A stretch of 64,000 nucleotides of DNA from Chryseolinea serpens (lineage in GTDB: Bacteria; Bacteroidota; Bacteroidia; Cytophagales; Cyclobacteriaceae), in contig NZ_FQWQ01000003.1 of NCBI RefSeq assembly GCF_900129725.1, positions 248,001 through 312,000 on the forward strand, in the 5' to 3' direction. Below are positions 1-7,860 of this stretch, in pieces. Positions within the stretch are counted from its first letter, which is position 1. Every line of letters starts with the position of its first letter. The position numbers and the translations under genes were made by a program. Below the pieces are notes generated by a model. That model searched no databases, was not told where the DNA came from, and saw nothing but the letters and a program-made list of their open reading frames with translations.

Positions 1-594
1 CAATGGTCGTGGTTTGTGCCCCACGACATCGATGGCCTCATGGCGTTGCACGGCGGCCGGAAACCGTTCATTCAAAAACTCGACAGTTTATTTTCGGTGC
101 AATCGGATATCGAAGGCAACAATTCTTCGGCCGACATCACGGGTTTAGTTGGACAGTATGCGCATGGCAACGAGCCCAGTCATCACATTGCCTATCTCTA
201 TAACTATGTAGGCCAACCTTGGAAAACCCAGGAGCTTGCCGACAAGATCCTGAACACACTCTATTTCAACGATGCCAATGGCTTATCCGGCAACGAAGAC
301 TGTGGACAGATGTCGGCATGGTATATTCTGAGCAGCCTGGGAATTTACCAGGTGAGCCCGGGAGATCCCACCTACACCTTGGGGCGTCCGCTTTTTAGCG
401 AAGCAAAAGTGCATCTTGAAAATGGGAAAACTTTTGTGGTGAAAGCGCAGAACAACAGCGTGACCAATAAATACGTCACCAAAGTGAGCTTGAACGGCAC
501 GCCACTCAAAACCCCGTTCATCACGCACGAAGATATTTTAAAAGGAGGCACATTGGAATTTGTGATGTCGGCACATCCGCTCATCACACCTTGA
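1..594 (+). CDS. GH92 alpha-mannosidase, C-terminal part (5' end outside window)
   Basis: Only the last 197 codons are present; the reading frame is open from base 1. The fragment carries the GH92 signature NEDCGQMSAWY followed by SSLGIYQVSPGDP, the C-terminal (alpha/alpha)6-barrel region of the calcium-dependent exo-alpha-mannosidases. Family members are usually about 750 residues, so roughly three quarters lies upstream. These enzymes trim alpha-mannosides from yeast mannan or N-glycans, normally in the periplasm or at the cell surface. The SusC/SusD pair and a GH71/GH99-like hydrolase downstream on the same strand support a mannan or N-glycan locus. Family is clear; linkage specificity cannot be told from this part. 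Confidence 0.93.
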   Translation, partial: QWSWFVPHDIDGLMALHGGRKPFIQKLDSLFSVQSDIEGNNSSADITGLVGQYAHGNEPSHHIAYLYNYVGQPWKTQELADKILNTLYFNDANGLSGNEDCGQMSAWYILSSLGIYQVSPGDPTYTLGRPLFSEAKVHLENGKTFVVKAQNNSVTNKYVTKVSLNGTPLKTPFITHEDILKGGTLEFVMSAHPLITP

Positions 595-640
595 CCTTTT
601 CAACTTATCCGAAATAAAAAAGAATACATCGAAAAATACT

Positions 641-853
641 ATGCGACGAGAGGAGCTTGCCAAGCTGGAGAAGGAAGACCTGATGATGCTGTTGACCCTT
701 ACCCACGACAAGATGCAAAAGAAAAACACTCAACTGCGCAAAACCCAAGAGAAGCTAAGCCTGGCAAAAAGCCGGATCCGGAAAATGAAAGACATCATCA
801 GCTACCAACGGAAGCGGATCTTGGATGGTGTTTCGACGCAGGAGCCGGCATGA
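641..853 (+). CDS. Small charged coiled-coil protein, function unknown
   Basis: 70 residues starting at ATG, 46 bases after the GH92 gene. The sequence is rich in Lys, Arg, Glu, Gln and Leu with heptad-like spacing (for example LRKTQEKLSLAKSRIRKM), so it should form one or two helices or a coiled coil. There is no signal peptide or membrane segment, so it is probably cytoplasmic. I do not recognise a family. It sits between two genes of the glycan locus on the same strand, but nothing links it to glycan use. It could be a small DNA- or RNA-associated protein, or a spurious reading frame; its length and composition make a real gene somewhat more likely. Confidence 0.5.
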   Translation: MRREELAKLEKEDLMMLLTLTHDKMQKKNTQLRKTQEKLSLAKSRIRKMKDIISYQRKRILDGVSTQEPA

Positions 854-931
854 TGGATAGTAATCACCTGGTTTTTGCCGTTGACATAAATTTCATTCGT
901 TCACTCCGGGCCTTTTGTCCAACTTTATTCC

Positions 932-2368
932 ATGATCGCGCGTGTTTGTATTTTAACAACCGGAATTCTGCTGATGCTGCTTTCCGTTTCGTTTGTCGGC
1001 GCCCAGCCCAACCGTAAGATCAGCATCGCTTGCATTGGGGCCAGCATCACCTATGGCGCCGGTCTTGCCGATCGTGAAACGCAATCCTATCCCGCGCAAC
1101 TTCAAAACCTGTTAGGCGACCGTTATTCCGTGACCAACTATGGTGTGAACAGCACCACGCTACTGCGCCAGGGAGATTATCCTTATTGGAGTACAAAAGC
1201 GTATGCGTCGGCGCTGGCCAGCAACCCCGACATCGTCTTCATCGACTTGGGGGGTAACGACAGCAAGCTGGTGAACCGCGTGCATGCCGGTGCGCTGGAA
1301 CAGGATGGTCGTGACCTCGTTCAATCCTTTCGGGCACTTCCCTCGCACCCGCGGGTTGTTTTGCTGCTGCCGATCGTCTCCTTTGTGGCCGATACAACGG
1401 CGATCTGGGACGCGGCGATTGTGAAAACGATTATCCCGCACTTGCGCAACGTTGCGTTCGATGCGGGTTGTGAAGTGTTGGATATGCATCCATTATTATT
1501 GACCCAATCCGCGCACATGCCGGATAAAATACACCCCGACGAAGTTGGCGCCGCCCTGATGGCGAAACGACTTCACGCTTTTCTCACGCAAGACAATGAC
1601 GACCGTTTCGATATTTTTAAAACCCTGAAACCCGAACACCTGCAGTCGTTTTATGGTTACGCGTGTTCCGAATTCGCCATGGAAGGACATCCCTGCAAGA
1701 TCGTCCAGCCTAAACGCGCTGCGAAACATCACCCCTGGATCTGGCGCGCGCGTTTCTGGGGTCACGAACCTCAGACGGACATCGCGTTGCTGGAGCGAGG
1801 ATTTCACGTGGTGTATTGCGATGTGGCCGAACTATTCGGCAACGCCGAGGCCGTGCGACGCTGGAATGTGTTCTATGATAGGCTCACCAAAAACGGACTC
1901 TATCCTAAGGCGGTGCTTGAAGGCATGAGTCGCGGTGCGGTGTATTGTTATAATTGGGCGGCGGCCAATCCGGAGAAAGTAATATTTGTTTATGTGGACA
2001 ACCCCGTGCTGGACCTGAAGAGTTGGCCAGGGAGTCAGCGCACCAAAACCGAACGGCCGGAGTGGGAGATCTTCAAAAAGGACTTTGGGTTGGTTTCGGA
2101 TGAGGCGGCGCTGGCGTTTCAAGGGAGTCCCATCGACAAGGTGTCGTTGATCGTAAACGGACATTATCCCCTGTTGCACGTTTGCGGTGATGCGGACCGC
2201 GACGTGCCCATGATCGAAAACACGATACCGTTCGAGCAAAAAGTAAAGGCGCTTCACGGCGACATCACGGTGATCCATAAACCGGGCTTCGCACATCATC
2301 CTCACAGTCTTCCGGACCCAACCCCCATCGTGTATTTTGTTATGGCGGCGTGGCAGGCGTACCGGTAA
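932..2368 (+). CDS. Secreted SGNH/GDSL esterase fused to an alpha/beta hydrolase
   Basis: 478 residues with a signal peptide (cleavage near residue 24, after VGA). The first half is an SGNH hydrolase: block I IGASITYG with the nucleophile Ser, block II in NYGVNSTT, block III GGND, and the catalytic Asp-x-x-His in PDKIHPDE. The second half, from about residue 225, is an alpha/beta hydrolase: GMSRGA matches the GxSxG elbow, GDADRDVP can supply the acid and the His-rich GFAHHPHS the base. Two complete esterase catalytic sets in one chain suggest removal of two ester groups or of acetyls in different positions. Placed before SusC in the mannan-type locus, it probably de-esterifies the glycan in the periplasm. 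Substrate is inferred. Confidence 0.82.
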   Translation: MIARVCILTTGILLMLLSVSFVGAQPNRKISIACIGASITYGAGLADRETQSYPAQLQNLLGDRYSVTNYGVNSTTLLRQGDYPYWSTKAYASALASNPDIVFIDLGGNDSKLVNRVHAGALEQDGRDLVQSFRALPSHPRVVLLLPIVSFVADTTAIWDAAIVKTIIPHLRNVAFDAGCEVLDMHPLLLTQSAHMPDKIHPDEVGAALMAKRLHAFLTQDNDDRFDIFKTLKPEHLQSFYGYACSEFAMEGHPCKIVQPKRAAKHHPWIWRARFWGHEPQTDIALLERGFHVVYCDVAELFGNAEAVRRWNVFYDRLTKNGLYPKAVLEGMSRGAVYCYNWAAANPEKVIFVYVDNPVLDLKSWPGSQRTKTERPEWEIFKKDFGLVSDEAALAFQGSPIDKVSLIVNGHYPLLHVCGDADRDVPMIENTIPFEQKVKALHGDITVIHKPGFAHHPHSLPDPTPIVYFVMAAWQAYR

Positions 2369-2561
2369 ATTCGATTCACCCCATCCCAAACCAGCTCCAC
2401 TTTTTTCCAAATGGACATGTTGCGACGATCGGCAAGATCAAATTTTACGCTTGCGGTTCGATAGAATGGATGACACTTGATTTTTTTCAACCGTAAAAAG
2501 CAAAAACCTTCAAAAAAATCCCTGTTAATAGGTTTTTAAGAGATAATTAATTCCCCCCGGA

Positions 2562-2569
2562 TAGATTTG
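2562..2569 (+). promoter_or_regulatory. Putative Bacteroidota -7 promoter box for susC
   Basis: TAGATTTG matches the Bacteroidota -7 consensus TAnnTTTG exactly and lies about 80 bases before the SusC start. No good -33 TTTG box is visible at the usual spacing, so the promoter may need an activator or be weak. The operator-like repeats at 2573-2607 begin just downstream and would overlap the transcription start. Confidence 0.45.
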
Positions 2570-2572
2570 ATT

Positions 2573-2607
2573 CATCGTAAACGATTGAATTGCCCATCGC
2601 AAACGAT
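2573..2607 (+). promoter_or_regulatory. Two operator-like repeats upstream of susC
   Basis: Two 13-base copies, CATCGTAAACGAT at 2573-2585 and CATCGCAAACGAT at 2595-2607, differ at one base and are spaced 22 bases apart, about two helical turns. The first contains a perfect inverted repeat ATCGT-AA-ACGAT. They lie between the -7 box and the susC start, the position expected for a repressor. The regulator is not in the window. Confidence 0.5.
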
Positions 2608-2650
2608 GATTATACCAACCCATGTTCCACTTAACTAACTATCCAAAACG

Positions 2651-5600
2651 ATGATCAAAATCTACACGTTTTTGGCGCTCTTCGTTGGCACAAGTACCCT
2701 TCTGCAAGCCGGCAACGCCGGTTCGAAGGATGCTTTGAACGAAGATCGCAATGTGGGGCGGATCGCCAACGCGACTGCTCTCGACACCACGGTTCCCCCC
2801 GATGAGGAGCCACTGGCCGCCGCACGGACGGCACAGGCTGTGCAGGGGGTGGTAACTTCAGAAAGCGGGGACCCCATGCCCGGCGTGAATGTGATTGAAA
2901 AAGGAACTTCCAATGGTACGACGACCGACGTGGAAGGAAAGTATGCGCTCAATGTGTCCGGACCGGATGCTGTTCTGTTGTTTACCTTCATCGGGTATTC
3001 ATCCCAGGAAGTGCGCGTGGGAACGCAAACGGCCATCAGTCTCTCCCTTACGCCCGATGTTTCCACTTTGCAAGAAGTGGTGGTTGTGGGGTATGGTACA
3101 CAACAAAAGCGCGATGTTACGGGCGCAACTTCTACGGTGAAGTCCGACGAAATTGTGAAACGTCCAATTACGCGCGTGGAGCAGGCCCTGCAGGGAACCA
3201 CGCCCGGTGTGGTGGTGACCAGCAACAGCGGCCAGCCTGGTGTGGGCCTGAGTGTCCGCATCCGGGGTTCAAACTCGGTGAGCGGCTCCAACGATCCGCT
3301 CTATGTGATCGACGGCTTTATCGGTGGTAACATTGAATCGATCAACCCCAACGACATCGAGTCGCTCGAAATATTGAAGGATGCATCCGCGACCGCTATC
3401 TATGGATCGCGGGGATCGAACGGGGTGGTGATCATCACCACCAAAACCGGCAAAGAGGGCGCACCCCGTATCAACTTCAGCACCTGGTTCAGCAAAGCGA
3501 TGGTGCCCAAGCAACTCGATATCATGAACGCCTATGATTTTGCCCGCACCGTAAATTTGCAACAGTCGCAGGTGGGACAGGGCCCAGCCTTTAGCGATGC
3601 GCAACTCCAACAATTCAAAGAGAACGGCGGCACGGACTGGCAGAAGGAGCTTCAAAGGAAACCGGTGTTTCAGAACTATCAACTCGACATGTCGGGTGGC
3701 TCATCGGCGGTACACTACCTTTTCTCTTTCAACCACCTCGACCAACCTGGTCTCATCCTCAACCAATACTACAAACGGACAACCTTCCGTACGAATGTGG
3801 ATGTGAAAGTCAACGACCGACTTGATCTGAAATTCAAAGTGACGGCAGTACTTCCACAAAGCCGCAACACGCAATATCAGGGCGACCTTACAGACCCCTT
3901 CTCACAAGCAAACATCTGGGATCCCACATCTCCCGTGCGCAATCCGACCACCGGCGCCTGGGTGAACGGCTCTTCCTATGGATCCACGGGTTTCAACCCC
4001 ATCGCGCAAGCGACGAGCCAACAGGAAGATAGAAAGTCGACCGACGTGACCGGTATCGGTACGTTGTCCTACCGGATCTTCAAAGACCTGGTGTTCACGT
4101 CCAACAACACGTATCAGATCCAATCCGGTTTTGAGGATGGGTTGCGTGGACCAGGCACCGATCCGGGCTCGGCATTTTATGCGAACACGAAGGCCACCAG
4201 CGGCCGTGCCTATCAGAACAGCAACTTCCTCACGTATAATCACAGTTTTGGTGAGCACGCGTTGACGGTAACGGCTTTGTATGAGCAGCAGAATCGCATC
4301 AGTCGCAACATTAACGGCCGCTCGGCCGGTTTGTCCAGTTATGCGCTGGGCTACTATGGTCTTGCGCTGGGGCAATCACAACAGCTCAGTGCCGGCTACT
4401 TTAACGAGGCCATTCAATCGTATATGGGCCGCGTGAATTATTCGTATCGCCAGAAATATCTCCTGACCGCCAGTGTGCGTACCGACGGTTCGTCGCACTT
4501 GGTGCAAAAATACAGCACCTTCCCCTCGGTGGCAGTGGGTTGGAACATTGCACGCGAATCGTTCATGCAATCACAAAAGCTGTTTGCCGATCTGAAGCTG
4601 CGGGCGAGCTATGGCAAGACGGGTAACCAGGCCGTGCCGGCCTACTCGTCGCTGGCACAAATTACAACGGGCGGTCCGCACCCCGCCTACTATTTCGACG
4701 GAACCAAAGCGAGTGTATCCACACCGTTGGGTTCGCCCGTTTCACAAACCTTGAAATGGGAAACCACCGATCAGTTTGACGTCGGTTTAGACGCATCTTT
4801 CCTCGAAGGCCGTTTGACCTTTACCGTCGATGCCTATAAAAAAACGATCAACGACTTGCTGTTGAACTACCAGGCGCCCTTCTACATGGGTGGCGGCTAC
4901 TATCAAACCAACCTGGGTAAGATCGAAAACAAAGGGCTTGAGTTCGCCTTGCGGGGCACCCCGATCAACACGGGTGCTTTGAAATGGAACAGCTTCTTTA
5001 CGCTCTCCTTCAACCGCAACAAAGTGCTCGACTTGGGTGGACTCGACAACATCCAAGCGAACAATATCGGTTCGGCACAAGACGGTGCCGCCATCATGCG
5101 GGTAGGCCGACCGCTGGGTGAATTCTATGGATACGAATTCCTGGGAACCTGGAAAAGCAGTGAAGCCGATGAAGCGGCCAAATTCGGACTGTTGCCGGGG
5201 GCAGCTAAATATACGGATGTCAATGGTGACCATGCTTACAACTCTGCCGATCTCAAGCCGATTGGAAATGGCACACCGAAGTATTCTTTTGGTTTTATCA
5301 ACGACGTGAGCTACGGCAACTTTACGCTGAGCTTTATGTTCCAGGGCACACACGGCAACCAGATCTATTCGCAGACGATGGCCTATCTGTGGGGCGGACA
5401 AGGACAAGCCAAGAATGCCACCACCAGCGAAGCCATGAACATGTGGTCACCCACCAACGAAACCGACAACCCTTCGTTTGGCGGCAATGGTAAGAACTTT
5501 ATCAACAGCAGCCGCTATGTGTACGATGGCAGCTACGTCAAGCTGAAGAACATCTCGCTGTCCTACCATGTGCCCACGGGCTTGTTGGATAAAGTGAAAA

Positions 5601-5770
5601 TGAAGAACCTGGAAATCTATGTGAGCGGACAGAATGTTTTCACCATCACGCATTTCCCGGGCTATGATCCGGAGATCAACAACGCGCAGAACGCGGTTAC
5701 ACAAGGCCTCGAAATGGGTGTGATCCCCAACCCGAGAACCTACACCATCGGTTTGAAAGCAGGCTTCTAA
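2651..5770 (+). CDS. SusC/RagA-family TonB-dependent outer-membrane transporter
   Basis: 1039 residues, normal for SusC. Signal peptide (about 1-20), then an unusually long low-complexity stretch (about 21-62), then a carboxypeptidase-D-like domain (about 63-135, GVVTSESGDPMPGVNV to GYSSQEVRV). The TonB box region EVVVVGYGTQ is near residue 145, followed by the plug (about 150-270, with LYVIDG and ASATAIYGSRGSNGVVIITTK-type SusC signatures) and the 22-strand barrel ending in aromatic-rich GLKAGF. It imports oligosaccharides across the outer membrane using TonB energy, in complex with the SusD encoded 28 bases downstream. No anti-sigma-interacting N-terminal extension is visible, and operator-like repeats precede the gene. 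Family certain; mannan cargo inferred from neighbours. Confidence 0.96.
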   Translation: MIKIYTFLALFVGTSTLLQAGNAGSKDALNEDRNVGRIANATALDTTVPPDEEPLAAARTAQAVQGVVTSESGDPMPGVNVIEKGTSNGTTTDVEGKYALNVSGPDAVLLFTFIGYSSQEVRVGTQTAISLSLTPDVSTLQEVVVVGYGTQQKRDVTGATSTVKSDEIVKRPITRVEQALQGTTPGVVVTSNSGQPGVGLSVRIRGSNSVSGSNDPLYVIDGFIGGNIESINPNDIESLEILKDASATAIYGSRGSNGVVIITTKTGKEGAPRINFSTWFSKAMVPKQLDIMNAYDFARTVNLQQSQVGQGPAFSDAQLQQFKENGGTDWQKELQRKPVFQNYQLDMSGGSSAVHYLFSFNHLDQPGLILNQYYKRTTFRTNVDVKVNDRLDLKFKVTAVLPQSRNTQYQGDLTDPFSQANIWDPTSPVRNPTTGAWVNGSSYGSTGFNPIAQATSQQEDRKSTDVTGIGTLSYRIFKDLVFTSNNTYQIQSGFEDGLRGPGTDPGSAFYANTKATSGRAYQNSNFLTYNHSFGEHALTVTALYEQQNRISRNINGRSAGLSSYALGYYGLALGQSQQLSAGYFNEAIQSYMGRVNYSYRQKYLLTASVRTDGSSHLVQKYSTFPSVAVGWNIARESFMQSQKLFADLKLRASYGKTGNQAVPAYSSLAQITTGGPHPAYYFDGTKASVSTPLGSPVSQTLKWETTDQFDVGLDASFLEGRLTFTVDAYKKTINDLLLNYQAPFYMGGGYYQTNLGKIENKGLEFALRGTPINTGALKWNSFFTLSFNRNKVLDLGGLDNIQANNIGSAQDGAAIMRVGRPLGEFYGYEFLGTWKSSEADEAAKFGLLPGAAKYTDVNGDHAYNSADLKPIGNGTPKYSFGFINDVSYGNFTLSFMFQGTHGNQIYSQTMAYLWGGQGQAKNATTSEAMNMWSPTNETDNPSFGGNGKNFINSSRYVYDGSYVKLKNISLSYHVPTGLLDKVKMKNLEIYVSGQNVFTITHFPGYDPEINNAQNAVTQGLEMGVIPNPRTYTIGLKAGF

Positions 5771-5798
5771 CCTCACAACCATTTTTAAAAACGTAACT

Positions 5799-7325
5799 AT
5801 GAACAAGAAATATTTTATACCCTTCGCCTACGTTGGACTGCTGGCCCTGGCAAGTTGCCAGGACCTCAACGAAGATCCGAAAGCCACCCTCACGCCACAG
5901 ACGTATTTCAAAACGCAATCCGATCTAGACGCGGCCGTGTCGGCGATCTATGTGCAGTTCGCCATCGACGGCGCCTATGGTTTCACCAGTCGGATGACCT
6001 CCTACTTTGGAGCGGACGATTTGACCACAGACCCCGCGTTGAACAAAGCCGACTTCCGCGATTTCGATCGCCTTGCCGGTGGCGCCGGGAACAACAGCAT
6101 GGTAGCAGAATGGTCGGGACCCTGGCAAGGTATCTACCAGGCCAACAACGTGCTCACCAACTATGAGAAAGTAGAATCCACCGAGGCTGCGAAGAATGCT
6201 TCGGCAGGCCAAGCTTATTTTTTGAGAGCGTGGGGCTACTATAACCTGGTGCGGACATTCGGCTCTGTGCCGCTCGTGACGGGCCCTATCGATGTGAACG
6301 CGCGCCCCGACCGCGCCCCGATTGCCGATATCTATGCGACCATCATCAGCGATCTGCAACAGGCGAAATCTTTGTTGCCCGTGAAGTTCGACGGCGAACC
6401 CGGCAGAGCCAACCAGATGGCTGCACGCGCGTTGCTAGCCGATGTGTATCTCACCATGGCCGGCTGGCCGATGAACCAAACCAACAACTACGCACTGGCT
6501 GCCCAGGAAGCACAAGGCGTGATGGATGGAACCTACACGTTGGTGGATGACTACGCCACGGTGTTCACTACGAACAATCACTCGGAGTCTATCTTTGCCT
6601 TGCAGTACAACGTAGCCGGCGGAACGCCCCAAAGGAGCTTCGGATCTTCCTCTGTTCCGTTGGAAGAAGTAGCCTTGAACGGTTCCAGCGGATGGGACGA
6701 CTACTATCCCGAGATCAATTTCTATCTGAACGCGCCGAAGTGCAAACGCAGCGACGACACGTTTTACACCACGATCAAATTGCGCCAGGCCGACAACGTG
6801 ACGTATAAGTTGGTGAACTGGGATGATGAGGAAACACACGCCCGCCACCCGTATTTCAAGAAGTTCCGCGCAGGGCTTAATGGCGATGGAGTATCCGAGA
6901 CCGACCACTCCATTATCACCATGAACCCCAGCACCAACAAAGCGCTCGACATCATCCGTTATCCCATGGTACTGTTGGATTTTGCCGAAGCCAAAGCCAT
7001 GTCTACCGGCCCCGACCAAGCCGCCTACGATGCCATCAACGCCGTGCGTCACCGCGCCGGTCTGAAGGATCTCACCACCGGATTGTCTGCAACAGCGTTC
7101 CGCGACTCTGTGGTCTATGAACGCGCCTACGAATTTGCCGGAGAGTTCGGCATCCGCTGGTTCGACATCGTGCGGTTGCAATTGCTGCCACAAGTTATTG
7201 CCGCCCGAAGCGACAAAGAAAATGCGATCAACACATCTGGCAATCTAAACGACAAGTATCTCGCGCCGATTCCCCAGAACGAGATGTACAGGAATCCCCT
7301 CTGGCAACAGAATGATGGGTATTGA
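5799..7325 (+). CDS. SusD/RagB-family nutrient-binding outer-membrane lipoprotein
   Basis: 508 residues beginning with a lipoprotein signal: LLALASC gives a lipidated Cys at about residue 20, followed by QDLNEDPKATLTPQTYF, typical of SusD starts. The TPR-like helical body and the C-terminal ending LAPIPQNEMYRNPLWQQNDGY are diagnostic (the RNPLxQN tail). It caps the SusC barrel on the cell surface and binds the oligosaccharide. It starts 28 bases after susC and is surely co-transcribed with it. A GC-rich hairpin at 7384-7408 follows the stop and may end the transcript. Confidence 0.96.
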   Translation: MNKKYFIPFAYVGLLALASCQDLNEDPKATLTPQTYFKTQSDLDAAVSAIYVQFAIDGAYGFTSRMTSYFGADDLTTDPALNKADFRDFDRLAGGAGNNSMVAEWSGPWQGIYQANNVLTNYEKVESTEAAKNASAGQAYFLRAWGYYNLVRTFGSVPLVTGPIDVNARPDRAPIADIYATIISDLQQAKSLLPVKFDGEPGRANQMAARALLADVYLTMAGWPMNQTNNYALAAQEAQGVMDGTYTLVDDYATVFTTNNHSESIFALQYNVAGGTPQRSFGSSSVPLEEVALNGSSGWDDYYPEINFYLNAPKCKRSDDTFYTTIKLRQADNVTYKLVNWDDEETHARHPYFKKFRAGLNGDGVSETDHSIITMNPSTNKALDIIRYPMVLLDFAEAKAMSTGPDQAAYDAINAVRHRAGLKDLTTGLSATAFRDSVVYERAYEFAGEFGIRWFDIVRLQLLPQVIAARSDKENAINTSGNLNDKYLAPIPQNEMYRNPLWQQNDGY

Positions 7326-7383
7326 TTTTTGTTGAGTTAGGTTGAACTATACTGTAGCGTGTGGTTTAACTTTTAGGGAGGTT

Positions 7384-7408
7384 GAGCTGGGAAAGGGTTC
7401 CCCAGCTC
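7384..7408 (+). terminator. Hairpin after susD, possible terminator
   Basis: GAGCTGGG at 7384-7391 pairs with CCCAGCTC at 7401-7408 around a 9-base loop, followed by TCCTTCATTTT. It is 59 bases after the SusD stop and the first hairpin downstream of susCD. The T-run is interrupted, so termination may be partial, which would allow read-through into the GH71/GH99-like gene. Confidence 0.5.
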
Positions 7409-7489
7409 TCCTTCATTTTGCAAGGGACTGCTGTTTCGCGCCGCGGAAGGTTCGTACGAATCTATTTCGCTCGTAGCGGCGCGGTTGGA

Positions 7490-7543
7490 GCTGGTTGGTG
7501 TAGCAAAGCCGTCCGGGGCGGACAGCTTTGCTACACCAACAGC
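7490..7543. repeat. Long compound hairpin (19-bp stem with one bulge)
   Basis: TTGGTGTAGCAAAGC at 7495-7509 pairs perfectly with GCTTTGCTACACCAA at 7525-7539. The stem extends outward to GCTG/CAGC with a single bulged G, and inward, after one mismatch, to GTCCG/CGGAC closing a GGG loop. Such length and perfection exceed ordinary terminators and there is no T-run. It could be a REP-like element or an RNA-processing or stabilising structure. Confidence 0.6.
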
Positions 7544-7550
7544 TTTAGGG

Positions 7551-7577
7551 GCAAGCATCCGCTGAGCGGATGCTTGC
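7551..7577 (+). terminator. Rho-independent-type terminator hairpin
   Basis: GCAAGCATCCGC at 7551-7562 pairs perfectly with GCGGATGCTTGC at 7566-7577 over a 3-base loop TGA, followed directly by TTTTTC. This is the best classical terminator in the gap and would stop plus-strand transcripts from susCD. Confidence 0.7.
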
Positions 7578-7648
7578 TTTTTCGAATTGAATGAGCCAAA
7601 CGGGGGTTGAATCCATCAAGAAGATGCGTAGCATATTCTTGCATTTTA

Positions 7649-7697
7649 AACTTTGTGCTGATCAGGCACCACCAAGGTGCCTGATCAGCACAAAGTT
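7649..7697. repeat. Perfect 22-bp inverted repeat
   Basis: The 22 bases at 7649-7670 (beginning AACTTTGTGCTG) are exactly complementary to 7676-7697 (ending CAGCACAAAGTT), with a 5-base loop ACCAA. The flanks are TTTTA on the left and ATTTTA on the right, so it could act in both directions. It contains the palindrome TGATCA in each arm. No gene lies between it and the next start at 7861. Confidence 0.7.
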
Positions 7698-7860
7698 ATT
7701 TTACGGCGCGCCTACGCACGTGATAAAGGTGATGAACCTTCTTTCGCGCCTTTGCTACACACTTCCTACTGTGCACGTCACACACAAACCTCACACCTCA
7801 CACAAGTTACGCACGAGCCACACAACTTTCATCACACCATCATTATTAACATAAGCACAA

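Larger units (their letters stand above)
7326..7860. other. 535-base gene-free gap with four long hairpins
   Basis: No convincing gene. Short reading frames here simply read through inverted repeats. The gap contains four separate inverted repeats, listed individually (7384-7408, 7490-7543, 7551-7577, 7649-7697), then a T/C-rich and ACAC-rich stretch that probably carries the promoter of the GH71/GH99-like gene at 7861. No -7 box that I would commit to is visible. Confidence 0.7.

Noticed and set aside
6435-7193. 252-codon minus-strand open frame
   Set aside because: Antisense shadow of the SusD gene in GC-rich DNA.
7384-7697. CRISPR-like array
   Set aside because: The inverted repeats differ in sequence, are not direct repeats with equal spacers, and no cas gene is present.
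7382-7854. Short plus-strand open frames in the gap after susD
   Set aside because: They read straight through the inverted repeats and show no protein features.
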